A DNA stretch of 42,968 bases, from positions 1 through 42,968 of the forward strand of contig JAFXAY010000036.1 in the NCBI GenBank assembly GCA_017521965.1, written 5' to 3'. The stretch is from Tidjanibacter sp. GTDB taxonomy: Bacteria > Bacteroidota > Bacteroidia > Bacteroidales > Rikenellaceae. The notes under the pieces are model-generated. The model was not told where the DNA came from. It ran no database searches and worked only from the letters and a program-made list of their open reading frames with translations. Shown here piece by piece: positions 8,201 through 16,483 of the stretch. The translations under genes were made by a program, and so were the position numbers. Position 1 is the first letter of the stretch; every line of letters begins with the position of its first letter.

Positions 8201-9868
8201 ATGGAGCCTATCAAAATAATATGTGCAAATTGCGCAAGTGAGATTTTTGTTGATTGGGGCACACGTCTGACTGATGTAGCCAAGATGATTACCAACCCGA
8301 CCAGAGAGCGTCCGTGGCTGGCGGCCTACGTTAACAACTCGATTCGCGAACTCGACTACCGTATCTGCGAGCCGGTTACGGTTAAGTTCATAGATATCAC
8401 CCACTTCGAGGGTATGCGTGTCTATCAGCGCACCCTATTTATGACACTCCACAAGGCTGTCCACGACCTCTATCCCGACAACCGTTTCCGCATCAAACAC
8501 TCCCTATCGAAGGGCTTTTATTGCGAGTTGGAGGGTATCACTCCCACCGAGGAAGTGGCCGCCAAAGTACGCGCAAGAGTCGATGAACTGATAGCCCAAG
8601 ATATACCCATCGTGCGCAACAAGATGCTCAAAGAGGAGGCTATCGGCATCTACCAAAACTTGGGCTTCGAGGACAAGGTGTCGATTATCAACTCCCGACC
8701 TCACCTCTACGTCACGGTCTATCGTCTGGCCGATATGGCAGGCTACTTCTATGGCGCACTTGCCCCCTCGACGGGAATGCTCCACCTCTACGACTTCCGA
8801 CCCTACGGTGAGGGTTTCCACATCTGCTGTCCGCAGCGCACTGCTCCCGACAAGCTCGAACACGTCGTGCCGCAACAGAAGATGTACGAGGTATTCAGTG
8901 AGTACAAAGATTGGGTCGATATTATCGGTGTATCGAACGTAGGCTCACTAAATCAGATGATTAGCGACGGGAAGAGTACGGGACTAATACAGATTGGCGA
9001 GGCACTCCACGAGAAGAAAATTGCCCAGATTGCCGACACCATTGCCTCGGCGCACGACGAGCGCGGAGTGCGTATGGTGCTCATCGCAGGCCCCTCGTCG
9101 AGTGGCAAGACCACCTTCTGCAAACGACTCGGCATCGGGTTGGGCGTGCTCGGTTTCCACCCGCAGAGCATATCGCTCGACGACTACTTTGTAGAGCGCA
9201 GCAAGACCCCGCGCGACGAGTCGGGCGACTACGACTACGAGGCGTTGGAGGCCATCGACCTCGCACTCTTCAACGACCACCTGCGCCGCCTCTTTACGGG
9301 CGAGGCGGTGGTGTTGCCACGCTACAACTTCATCACCGGCCTGCGCGAGTGGCACGACACACCGCTGCAACTCGACGACAAGTCGATACTGCTGGTGGAG
9401 GGTATCCACGGACTCAACCCGCGCCTGACCGACGGTGTGGAGGAGAACCTGAAATTCAGGGTCTATATCTCGGCCCTCACCTCTATCTCGATGGACGACC
9501 TGTCGCGCATCCCGACCACCGACAACCGCCTGCTACGCAGAATGATACGCGACTACGCCTCGCGCGGTTGCGACGCCACAGCCACCCTGCAACGCTGGGC
9601 AAGTGTGCGCAAGGGCGAGGACAAACACATCTTCCCCTATCAGGAGAACGCCGATGTGATGTTCAACTCGTCGCTCTTCTACGAGATTCCCGTGTTGAAG
9701 GCCTTTGCCCTGCCGCTGCTGCATAGCGTACCCGACACGGTGGAGGAGTATGGCGAGGCGCAACGCCTATTCAAGTTCCTCGACAACTTCCTCTCCATCG
9801 CCCCCGACGCTATCCCGCCCACCTCAATCCTCCGCGAATTTGTCGGCGGCAGTTCGTTTAAGTATTAA
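8201..9868 (+). CDS. TGS-domain uridine-kinase-like nucleoside kinase
   Basis: The N-terminal third resembles the TGS and editing (HxxxH-type) regions of threonyl-tRNA synthetase, with LFMTLHKAVHDLYPDNRF and a GFYCELEG segment. The C-terminal half, from about residue 285, is a uridine-kinase-type P-loop domain. It has Walker A GPSSSGKTTF, the SLDDYFVERSKTPRDESGDYDYE substrate loop and VEGIHGLNP. This fusion is widespread in anaerobic bacteria and usually annotated as nucleoside kinase or uridine kinase. Phosphorylation of a nucleoside is the family expectation; the job of the synthetase-like part is unknown. ATG 8201 is preferred over an in-frame TTG at 8189. Protein length is 555 residues. 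Confidence 0.85.
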   Translation: MEPIKIICANCASEIFVDWGTRLTDVAKMITNPTRERPWLAAYVNNSIRELDYRICEPVTVKFIDITHFEGMRVYQRTLFMTLHKAVHDLYPDNRFRIKHSLSKGFYCELEGITPTEEVAAKVRARVDELIAQDIPIVRNKMLKEEAIGIYQNLGFEDKVSIINSRPHLYVTVYRLADMAGYFYGALAPSTGMLHLYDFRPYGEGFHICCPQRTAPDKLEHVVPQQKMYEVFSEYKDWVDIIGVSNVGSLNQMISDGKSTGLIQIGEALHEKKIAQIADTIASAHDERGVRMVLIAGPSSSGKTTFCKRLGIGLGVLGFHPQSISLDDYFVERSKTPRDESGDYDYEALEAIDLALFNDHLRRLFTGEAVVLPRYNFITGLREWHDTPLQLDDKSILLVEGIHGLNPRLTDGVEENLKFRVYISALTSISMDDLSRIPTTDNRLLRRMIRDYASRGCDATATLQRWASVRKGEDKHIFPYQENADVMFNSSLFYEIPVLKAFALPLLHSVPDTVEEYGEAQRLFKFLDNFLSIAPDAIPPTSILREFVGGSSFKY

Positions 9869-9903
9869 TAAATAAGGGTGCGAAAATCGCACCCTTATTT
9901 ATT
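9867..9903. terminator. Bidirectional terminator shared by the kinase-like gene and aroB
   Basis: A perfect 17-bp stem (9867-9883 with 9887-9903) with a 3-base loop lies exactly between two convergent genes. The arms overlap the stop codons of both (9866-9868 and 9902-9904). It has T-rich ends on either strand. Confidence 0.92.
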
Positions 9904-10912
9904 AATCCATATCAATCATCTCAATCCTACACTCCCCTATTCGTACTGGCACTACAAGGGCAAGTCTGTTACCTCGGCGTTTTTTGTCGCGGGTGATGGC
10001 TTTGCGGAGTGCATTCGGCTCAACGGGCGAGTCGACCGGCAGCCCGTAACGCTCTAACACCGAGCATATCCTATCAGCACACTCGCCACTGCAAACCCCC
10101 TGCTCGGCAGCCCAGCGGGCCACCACTGCCATACCTGCCGCCACAGCCTCACCGTGGAGCATCTGTCGGCTGCTCTTCTCGATGGCGTGGCCTATCGTAT
10201 GGCCCAGATTGAGCAGTCGTCGTTCACCCGCCTCGCGCTCGTCGCGCTCCACAATCGCGGCCTTGACCCTCACCGAGCGTTCGATAGCCCGACTGAGCAA
10301 CTCGGCATCGTCGCGGAACGCCTCAAAGGTATGGCCCTCAAACATCTCGAACAGCTCCTCATCGCCAATCACCGCCGCCTTAATCATCTCCGAGAGTCCT
10401 GCGCGGAACTCCCTATCCGGTAGCGAGGCGAGCAGCGAGGAGTCGCACACCACAAAGTCGGGTTGGTTGAAGCACCCCACCATATTCTTATATCCGTCGA
10501 GGTTGACGCCATTTTTACCGCCCACACTCGCATCGACCTGCGCCAGCAGGGTGGTAGGCACAAAGCCGAAATGTACACCTCTCATATATATAGAGGCCAC
10601 AAATCCCGTTACATCGGTCACAATGCCACCCCCCACGCCAAGCAGGAAGGTAGAGCGGTCGGCCTCGCGTGCTACCAATTCGCGCAGCAGTTCCTCAACG
10701 GTGTGGAGTGTCTTGACACTCTCGCCCTGTCCGATGATAATCTTCTCATAGGCTTCAAGGAGTTCTCCGTGGCAGCGGTCGATATTGGCATCGACGATGG
10801 CGATGACCCTCGTTCCTTCGGGAATAAGCCCGCCCAAAAGAGTGGCAGCACTCCCGAAAATCACCTGACTGCGGAGTCCGTCGGCACGTGGTATGAGGAT
10901 TTTTCTCTCCAT
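9902..10912 (-). CDS. aroB: 3-dehydroquinate synthase
   Basis: AroB converts 3-deoxy-D-arabino-heptulosonate 7-phosphate to 3-dehydroquinate, the second step of the shikimate pathway, using NAD+ and a divalent metal. The 336-residue protein shows the NAD-binding stretch GVGGGIVTDVTGFVA (about 92-106), VPTTLLAQVDASVGGKNGVN (118-137), and probable metal ligands Glu175, His238 (NLGHTIGH) and His253 (MLHGE). It is somewhat shorter than the usual 350-360 residues at the ends only. It stands alone, without other aro genes, and is divergent from typA. A possible -7 box (TATTTTTG on the minus strand) is at 10933-10940. Confidence 0.95.
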   Translation of the reverse strand: MERKILIPRADGLRSQVIFGSAATLLGGLIPEGTRVIAIVDANIDRCHGELLEAYEKIIIGQGESVKTLHTVEELLRELVAREADRSTFLLGVGGGIVTDVTGFVASIYMRGVHFGFVPTTLLAQVDASVGGKNGVNLDGYKNMVGCFNQPDFVVCDSSLLASLPDREFRAGLSEMIKAAVIGDEELFEMFEGHTFEAFRDDAELLSRAIERSVRVKAAIVERDEREAGERRLLNLGHTIGHAIEKSSRQMLHGEAVAAGMAVVARWAAEQGVCSGECADRICSVLERYGLPVDSPVEPNALRKAITRDKKRRGNRLALVVPVRIGECRIEMIDMD

Positions 10913-10962
10913 AAAAACGATATTAGTAGAGCAAAAATAGAAAAATTAAATGAATAATTCCT

Positions 10963-10970
10963 ACCTTTGC
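10963..10970 (+). promoter_or_regulatory. -7 box of typA
   Basis: TACCTTTG matches the TAnnTTTG consensus, 24 bases before the typA ATG. No clear TTG was seen at the -33 position. Confidence 0.5.
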
Positions 10971-10994
10971 GGGTCGAAAAAATAGAGGAAAAAG

Positions 10995-12797
10995 ATGCAA
11001 AAACTTAGAAACATTGCTATCATCGCACACGTTGACCACGGTAAAACCACTCTGGTCGATAAGATGATTTTGCAGGGCAACCTGCTCCGCGGACGCGACA
11101 ACAATTCAGGCGAGCTGATTATGGACAACAACGACTTGGAGCGCGAGCGCGGTATCACCATCTTGTCGAAGAACGTGTCGGTAATCTATAAGGACTACAA
11201 AATCAACATCATAGACACCCCGGGTCACTCCGACTTCGGCGGCGAGGTGGAGCGTGTGCTCAATATGGCCGATGGCGTACTGCTCTTGGTCGATGCTTTT
11301 GAGGGTACTATGCCCCAGACCCGTTTCGTATTGCAGAAGGCGCTCTCGCTCGGCAAGAAGCCCATCGTAGTCATCAACAAGGTCGATAAGCAGAACTGCC
11401 GCCCCGACTTCGTATATGAGCAGGTATTCGACCTGATGTTCACCCTCGGTGCATCGGACGACCAGCTCGACTTCCGCGTGATATACGGTAGCGCAAAGCA
11501 GGGTTGGATGAGCCACAAGCCCACCGAGCGCACAACAGACATCACCCCTCTGCTCGATGCCATAATTGACGATATTCCCGAGCCTGAGGTGGTGGAGGGC
11601 ACCCCCCAGATGCTCATCACATCGCTCGAATACTCCTCCTACGTGGGTCGTATCGCAGTGGGTAAGGTGACACGTGGCACTCTGCGTACAGGTATGCCCG
11701 TAACCCTCGCCAAGCGCGACGGTAAGACCTTCATCAAGACCCGTATCAAGGACCTGATGGTATTCGACGGTCTGGGCAAGGCCAAGGCCGAGGAGGTGAA
11801 GTGTGGCGAGATTTGCGCATTGGTAGGTATCGAGGGCTTCGAGATTGGCGACACCATCTGCGACGCCGAGAACCCCGAGCCCCTGCCCCCCATCGCCATC
11901 GACGAGCCTACAATGAGTATGCTCTTCTCAATCAACGACTCGCCCTTCTACGGTCAGGACGGTAAGTTTGTAACCTCGCGCCACATCAAGGAGCGTCTGG
12001 ACAAGGAGTTGGAGAAGAACCTCGCACTGCGCGTAGAGCTGGGCGACACCAACGACAAGTGGATAGTATATGGTCGTGGCGTGCTACACCTCTCGGTGCT
12101 CATCGAGACTATGCGTCGCGAGGGTTACGAGTTACAAGTGGGACAGCCCAAGGTAATCTTCAAGGAGATAGACGGTAAGCGCTGCGAGCCCGTCGAGGAG
12201 CTCACCATAGACCTGCCCGACGAGTATGCAGGCAAGGCCATCGAGATGTCCACAAAGCGCAAAGCGGTGCTCAACAATATGGAGAGCCGCAACGAGCGCA
12301 CACGATTGGAGTTCGACATACCCTCGCGCGGTCTGATAGGACTGCGCAGCAACCTGCTCACAGCAACAGCAGGTGAGGCAGTGATGGCACACCGCTTCAA
12401 GAGCTTCGAGCCCTACAAAGGCGACATCGAGATGCGTAACAACGGTTCACTCGTGGCAATGGAGACCGGACAGGCTTACGCCTACGCCATAAACAAGTTG
12501 CAGGACCGTGGTCGTTTCTTCGTAGAGCCCGGCGAAGAGGTATATTGCGGACAGGTGGTGGGCGAGAACACCCGCGACGGCGACATCTGCATAAACCTGA
12601 CCAAGAGCAAGAAGCTGACAAATATGCGCGCCAGCGGCTCCGACGACAAGGTGAGCATAGCACCCGCAGTGAAATTCTCACTCGAAGAGGCACTCGAATA
12701 CATACGCGAAGACGAATACGTGGAGATCACACCCCACTTTATGCGCCTGCGCAAAATACTACTCAGCGAAATCGACCGCAAACGAGCTGCTAAGTAG
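10995..12797 (+). CDS. typA: Ribosome-associated GTPase TypA/BipA
   Basis: TypA is a translational GTPase related to EF-G that helps ribosome assembly and translation under stress or at low temperature. The 600-residue protein has G1 AHVDHGKT (11-18), switch region RERGITI, G3 DTPGH and G4 NKVDK. It also has the family-specific C-terminal segments SRGLIGLRSNLLT and VVGENTRDGDICIN. Its length is typical. It is a single gene with its own -7 box and is followed by family A element copy A2, whose first hairpin starts 17 bases after the TAG stop. Confidence 0.97.
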   Translation: MQKLRNIAIIAHVDHGKTTLVDKMILQGNLLRGRDNNSGELIMDNNDLERERGITILSKNVSVIYKDYKINIIDTPGHSDFGGEVERVLNMADGVLLLVDAFEGTMPQTRFVLQKALSLGKKPIVVINKVDKQNCRPDFVYEQVFDLMFTLGASDDQLDFRVIYGSAKQGWMSHKPTERTTDITPLLDAIIDDIPEPEVVEGTPQMLITSLEYSSYVGRIAVGKVTRGTLRTGMPVTLAKRDGKTFIKTRIKDLMVFDGLGKAKAEEVKCGEICALVGIEGFEIGDTICDAENPEPLPPIAIDEPTMSMLFSINDSPFYGQDGKFVTSRHIKERLDKELEKNLALRVELGDTNDKWIVYGRGVLHLSVLIETMRREGYELQVGQPKVIFKEIDGKRCEPVEELTIDLPDEYAGKAIEMSTKRKAVLNNMESRNERTRLEFDIPSRGLIGLRSNLLTATAGEAVMAHRFKSFEPYKGDIEMRNNGSLVAMETGQAYAYAINKLQDRGRFFVEPGEEVYCGQVVGENTRDGDICINLTKSKKLTNMRASGSDDKVSIAPAVKFSLEEALEYIREDEYVEITPHFMRLRKILLSEIDRKRAAK

Positions 12798-12810
12798 CGA
12801 TTGTTTTATT

Positions 12811-13102
12811 TTCTCCGCTTTTTGTAAAAAGCGGAACCAAAAACTTTTGTACTATTTAGTTTGCGTGTTTAGGGATAGCCTGCGGCTATTACGATACTAA
12901 AAAGAGATAGGCTTTGTTCAAACAAGTTTGACAAGCCTATCTCTTTTCATTATCGCACCATCTTCGATGGCGTTCCCCTAAACCCGAAAAACAAAAATTG
13001 TTACACAAAACAATTTTAAATGGTTTTTCCCATATTTCCCATTATTCTCATTATTCCCTAAGCTCCCTAAATTCCCTAACACTCCCTAACTATTCCCCAT
13101 CT
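12811..13102 (+). repeat. Family A structured spacer element, copy A2
   Basis: Modules in order: hairpin I (CCGCTTTTT 12815-12823 with 12826-12834), hairpin II (ATAGCC 12875-12880 with GGCTAT 12884-12889), and hairpin III (perfect 15 bp, 12900-12914 with 12933-12947). Hairpin IV (CCATC 12958-12962 with GATGG 12966-12970) and hairpin V (AAAATTGTT 12994-13002 with 13009-13017) follow. A CCCTAA-type tract runs from 13024 to 13102. It follows typA in the same orientation. Hairpins II and IV differ in sequence from other copies yet still pair. The rest of the spacer to 13240 is AT-rich and shows nothing I can name. Confidence 0.85.
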
Positions 13103-13246
13103 TAGCGGTAAAGAGTAACAAAAATTCGACTAAAAGACTATTTTGTTCTATACTATCATCAAAAACATATCGTTTTATTCTCAAAATGACAAGATTAGAG
13201 AGGTTGTTAATTTTTTGTTAAAAGTGCTGAAAAATTTGAAAACTAA

Positions 13247-13278
13247 TTTGGTTTTCCGAGTTTTCAATCATACCTTTG
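13247..13278 (+). promoter_or_regulatory. Promoter of the tetR-efflux operon
   Basis: TTTG (13247-13250) and TACCTTTG (13271-13278) are separated by 20 bases, a near-perfect Bacteroidota promoter about 45 bases before the tetR ATG. Confidence 0.75.
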
Positions 13279-13283
13279 TGGCG

Positions 13284-13311
13284 CTCAGAGCCTGTATAAC
13301 CCCCGTCTGAG
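13284..13311. promoter_or_regulatory. Candidate operator in the tetR leader
   Basis: CTCAGA (13284-13289) and TCTGAG (13306-13311) form a spaced inverted repeat, 22 bp centre to centre, just downstream of the promoter. A TetR-family regulator that starts 12 bases later could bind here to control its own operon. The 16-base gap is wider than in most TetR operators. Confidence 0.3.
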
Positions 13312-13322
13312 TATAAACTACA

Positions 13323-13907
13323 ATGGACACAAAGAGTTATGTAATGGAAGAGGCTGCCAAGCTCTTCTACGAGAACGGTATTAAGGCGGTACGTATGGAC
13401 GATATTGCAGTGCATTGCAGTATGTCCAAGCGTACAATATATGAGTTATTCGAGAGTCGTGAGCGACTTCTCGAATCGTGTACCGAGATGATGATGGGCA
13501 AACTTGGCAAGATGTACCAGGAGATAGCCTCCAAGGCACAAAACGTGCTCGAAGAGTTTTGGTTGGTATTCAGCGCCTCGTTCGACAAGCCCAAAATCGG
13601 CCGACTGCTGAGCGAACTTGACAAACTCTACCCTGCGCTTGCCAAGCGCGTGAGCGAGAAGCACTACTACGACACCCTCGACCTAAACCACACCAAATTG
13701 CGCGTAGGTGTTAACGAAGGGTTGATTTTGCCGGAACTCGACCTCAACTACTTTGCGGTGACCTTCACAAACCACATCTTCGGTTTGCCGGCTGCCGAGA
13801 AGTATGTTCCGTCGGACCCCCGCAAGGCGATTATCATCTACCTGCGCGGTATGGCGACCGACAAGGGCAGAGAGTTTATTGACAAACAATTATTAAAGAT
13901 AGAATAG
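13323..13907 (+). CDS. TetR/AcrR-family transcriptional regulator
   Basis: The 194-residue protein has a TetR-type N-terminus: AAKLFYENGIKAVRMDDIAVHCSMSKRTIYELFESRERLL (residues about 11-50), with the helix-turn-helix at about 25-45. An all-helical ligand-binding domain should follow, although its sequence is not diagnostic. It is the first gene of the efflux operon, with only 5 bases to the TolC-like gene, so it most likely represses its own operon until a pump substrate binds. The inducer is unknown. Confidence 0.9.
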   Translation: MDTKSYVMEEAAKLFYENGIKAVRMDDIAVHCSMSKRTIYELFESRERLLESCTEMMMGKLGKMYQEIASKAQNVLEEFWLVFSASFDKPKIGRLLSELDKLYPALAKRVSEKHYYDTLDLNHTKLRVGVNEGLILPELDLNYFAVTFTNHIFGLPAAEKYVPSDPRKAIIIYLRGMATDKGREFIDKQLLKIE

Positions 13908-13912
13908 AGAAA

Positions 13913-15328
13913 ATGAGAATCAGGAGAACAGTTTTGATGGTTGCCCTGTCGGCGATCATCAGCGGTAACCTCTCAGCGCAGAGCGGCGAGCCTATCGTAC
14001 TCGATTTGGCCAAGTCGTTGGAGATTGCACTGAGCGAAAACCCGACAATCAAAGTAGCCGACTTGGAGATTGAGCGTCAGGATTGGGTACGCAAGGAGAC
14101 CATTGGTAACCTGCTGCCCAGCGTAACTGCCACAGGTAGTTACCAGCGAAGCATCGTTAAGCAGGAGATGGCCAAGGGCCTCTCGTTTGGTGCTGATAAC
14201 ACCTTCACTGCCAACGGTTCGCTCACCCTTCCGCTCTTTGCCCCCACGGTCTATAAGACCTTGCAGATGAACCGCACTCAGATGGAGAGTGCAGTGGAGG
14301 CTGCGCGCGCATCGAAGGTGTCGCTGGCGGCTGAGGTGAAGAAGGCATACTATAATATATTATTGGCAGAGCAGTCGCTTGAAGTACTGCGTTCGAGCGA
14401 GGCTTCGATTGCCCGCACAGTGGAGAATACCCGCACTATGTTCGACCAGGGCTTGGTGTCGGAGTACGACCTGCTCTCGGCAGAGGTGCAGTTGAGCAAC
14501 CTCAAACCTACCATTATGCAGACCGAGCAGTCAATTGCCACCGCCAAGATGATGTTCCGTATGTATCTGGGTCTACCTGCCGAGCAGGAGTTTGTCCTCA
14601 GCGGCGAGCTGAACGACTACGCAGGTCAGATTATGGAGAGTGCCGATGCACTCCACGCCGACGTGTCGGAGAACACCGACCTCCGCAACTTGGAGATTCA
14701 GATGCAGCTTCTCCACGACCAGCTCGAACTCTACCAGTCGCAGCGTCTGCCGACCATCGCGGCTACCGGCTCGGCAATGATTACCGGTAACGATATGGAG
14801 CGTCCCGATTTCAGCGCAATGATGGGTGGCGGTACAAGCGGTGGCACGACCGGCGGCACTACCGGCGGCACAACAGGTGGCGCAACAGGTGGCGCAACGA
14901 CTACCCCCACTCCTGCCAAGAACTCCTTCTGGTGGCAGCACCCTATTTCGGCAGGTGTGTCGATTAGTATTCCCCTCTTCTCGGGTCTGCGCAACCAGCG
15001 TCGTGTGCAGCAGGCACGCAACAGCATCGACCAGCTCTCGTTGCAGCGCGACTATTTGGAGAGAAGCGTTAACTTGCAGATGCAGAACGCTATCAACACC
15101 ACCCTCACCGCACGCGAGTCGCTCTTGGCTACCGACACCACAGTACGTCAGGCCGAGAAGGCATACTCGATTGCGCAGACAAGCTATGCAGCGGGTGGCA
15201 TCACCATCTTGGAGCTCAACCAATCGGAGTTGTCGCTCACTCAGGCTCGCCTGAACTATTCGCAGGCTATCTACGACTATCTTTCGGCACTTGCCGAGTA
15301 CAATCGTGTGGCAGGTCGCACAGAGTAG
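13913..15328 (+). CDS. TolC-family outer membrane efflux protein with Gly-Thr repeat insert
   Basis: The 471-residue protein begins with a signal peptide (cleavage likely after about residue 22) and contains two outer-membrane-efflux repeats. These include LAAEVKKAYYNILLAEQSLEVLRS and the C-terminal YSIAQTSYAAGGITILELNQSELSLTQARLNY. It should form the trimeric channel through the outer membrane for the RND pump encoded downstream. An unusual insert at about residues 304-332 consists of GGT/GGA repeats, encoded by near-repeats at 14824-14907. It sits between the two halves, probably in a loop. The gene ends 51 bases before the membrane-fusion gene. Confidence 0.93.
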   Translation: MRIRRTVLMVALSAIISGNLSAQSGEPIVLDLAKSLEIALSENPTIKVADLEIERQDWVRKETIGNLLPSVTATGSYQRSIVKQEMAKGLSFGADNTFTANGSLTLPLFAPTVYKTLQMNRTQMESAVEAARASKVSLAAEVKKAYYNILLAEQSLEVLRSSEASIARTVENTRTMFDQGLVSEYDLLSAEVQLSNLKPTIMQTEQSIATAKMMFRMYLGLPAEQEFVLSGELNDYAGQIMESADALHADVSENTDLRNLEIQMQLLHDQLELYQSQRLPTIAATGSAMITGNDMERPDFSAMMGGGTSGGTTGGTTGGTTGGATGGATTTPTPAKNSFWWQHPISAGVSISIPLFSGLRNQRRVQQARNSIDQLSLQRDYLERSVNLQMQNAINTTLTARESLLATDTTVRQAEKAYSIAQTSYAAGGITILELNQSELSLTQARLNYSQAIYDYLSALAEYNRVAGRTE

Positions 15329-15379
15329 CAGACCACAACCCAACAGAAAAAGAGTAACAAAAAAAATAAAAACAGAACT

Positions 15380-16420
15380 ATGAAAAAAAATCTTTTATTC
15401 GCAACTCTGATTGCCGCTTCCGCACTGATGGTTAGTTGTGGTGGTCAGAAGAAAGAGGTGGCTGCGGTAGCACCCGTAGAGAGTAAGGTGGTCATCAAGA
15501 CCGAGGCTGCTACCTCCCAGCAGGTGGCTCAGACTGAGGTATATACCGCCGACCTTCGCCCCTACAAACAGAACTTTATCTCTCCCTCGATGGCTGTTCG
15601 TATTGAGGAGATCTACGTAGAGGTGGGCGACAAAGTGAAGAAGGGTCAGCTCTTGGCTCGTATGGACAAGAATCAGTACAACCAGCAGGTGCTCCAACTC
15701 AAAAATGCCGAGGTCAACTTGGCTCGTATGAAGGCTGTCTATGAGAGTGGCGGTGCTTCGAAGCAGAGTGTCGATGAGCTCGAAACCAACATTGAGATTA
15801 TGCGTCAGACTGTTGCCAACTTGGAGGAGAACCTCGAACTGCGCAGCCCGATTGATGGTGTTGTGACCGGTCGTTTCAACGAGGCAGGCGACCTCTATAT
15901 GATGGCAGGCAATGCAGCAGGCGGCGTGGGTATGTTGCAGGTGATGCAGATTAACCCCTTGAAGGCTATTGTGGCTATTCCCGAGCAGTATATTCCTCAG
16001 GTACAGAAGGGTATGAAGGTAACAGTAAATAGCGACACCTACCCCGACCTGACCTTCTCGGGCGAGGTATCGTTGGTCTATCCTTCGGTAAATGCTTCCA
16101 CTCGTACTTTCGACGTGGAGGTGACTATTCCCAACAACTACTCCACCCTGCGTCCGGGTATGTTTGCCCGCACCACCTTCAATATGGGTAACCGCGAGAG
16201 TGTAGTGGTTAGCGACCTGGCTATTGTTAAGCAGGCTGGTGTAAACGACAAGTTTGTCTATGTAATCAAAGATGGCAAGGCCGAGTATCGCAAGGTGACC
16301 GTAGGTCGTCAGGTAGCCGACAAGGTAGAGATTCTCAGTGGCTTGCAGGCAGGCGAGGTAGTTGCAGTGGCAGGTCTGTCGCGCTTGGCCGATGGTGCCG
16401 AGGTTGATGTTCGCAACTAA
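15380..16420 (+). CDS. RND efflux periplasmic adaptor (membrane fusion lipoprotein)
   Basis: The adaptor links the inner-membrane pump to the TolC-like channel. The 346-residue protein has a lipobox ending at Cys20 (LMVSC). Its lipoyl-like half contains VEVGDKVKKGQLLARMD, and a short coiled-coil hairpin follows. The second lipoyl half is NLEENLELRSPIDGVVTGRFNEAGDL, and the beta-barrel region includes VTIPNNYSTLRPGMFART. It lies between the TolC-like gene and the RND pump gene, which starts 63 bases downstream. Confidence 0.94.
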   Translation: MKKNLLFATLIAASALMVSCGGQKKEVAAVAPVESKVVIKTEAATSQQVAQTEVYTADLRPYKQNFISPSMAVRIEEIYVEVGDKVKKGQLLARMDKNQYNQQVLQLKNAEVNLARMKAVYESGGASKQSVDELETNIEIMRQTVANLEENLELRSPIDGVVTGRFNEAGDLYMMAGNAAGGVGMLQVMQINPLKAIVAIPEQYIPQVQKGMKVTVNSDTYPDLTFSGEVSLVYPSVNASTRTFDVEVTIPNNYSTLRPGMFARTTFNMGNRESVVVSDLAIVKQAGVNDKFVYVIKDGKAEYRKVTVGRQVADKVEILSGLQAGEVVAVAGLSRLADGAEVDVRN

Positions 16421-16483
16421 GCCCAAATACTTAAAAAAGAGTTCCAAACGCTACAAATTGCACTAAGCAAAATTGTATAAAAG

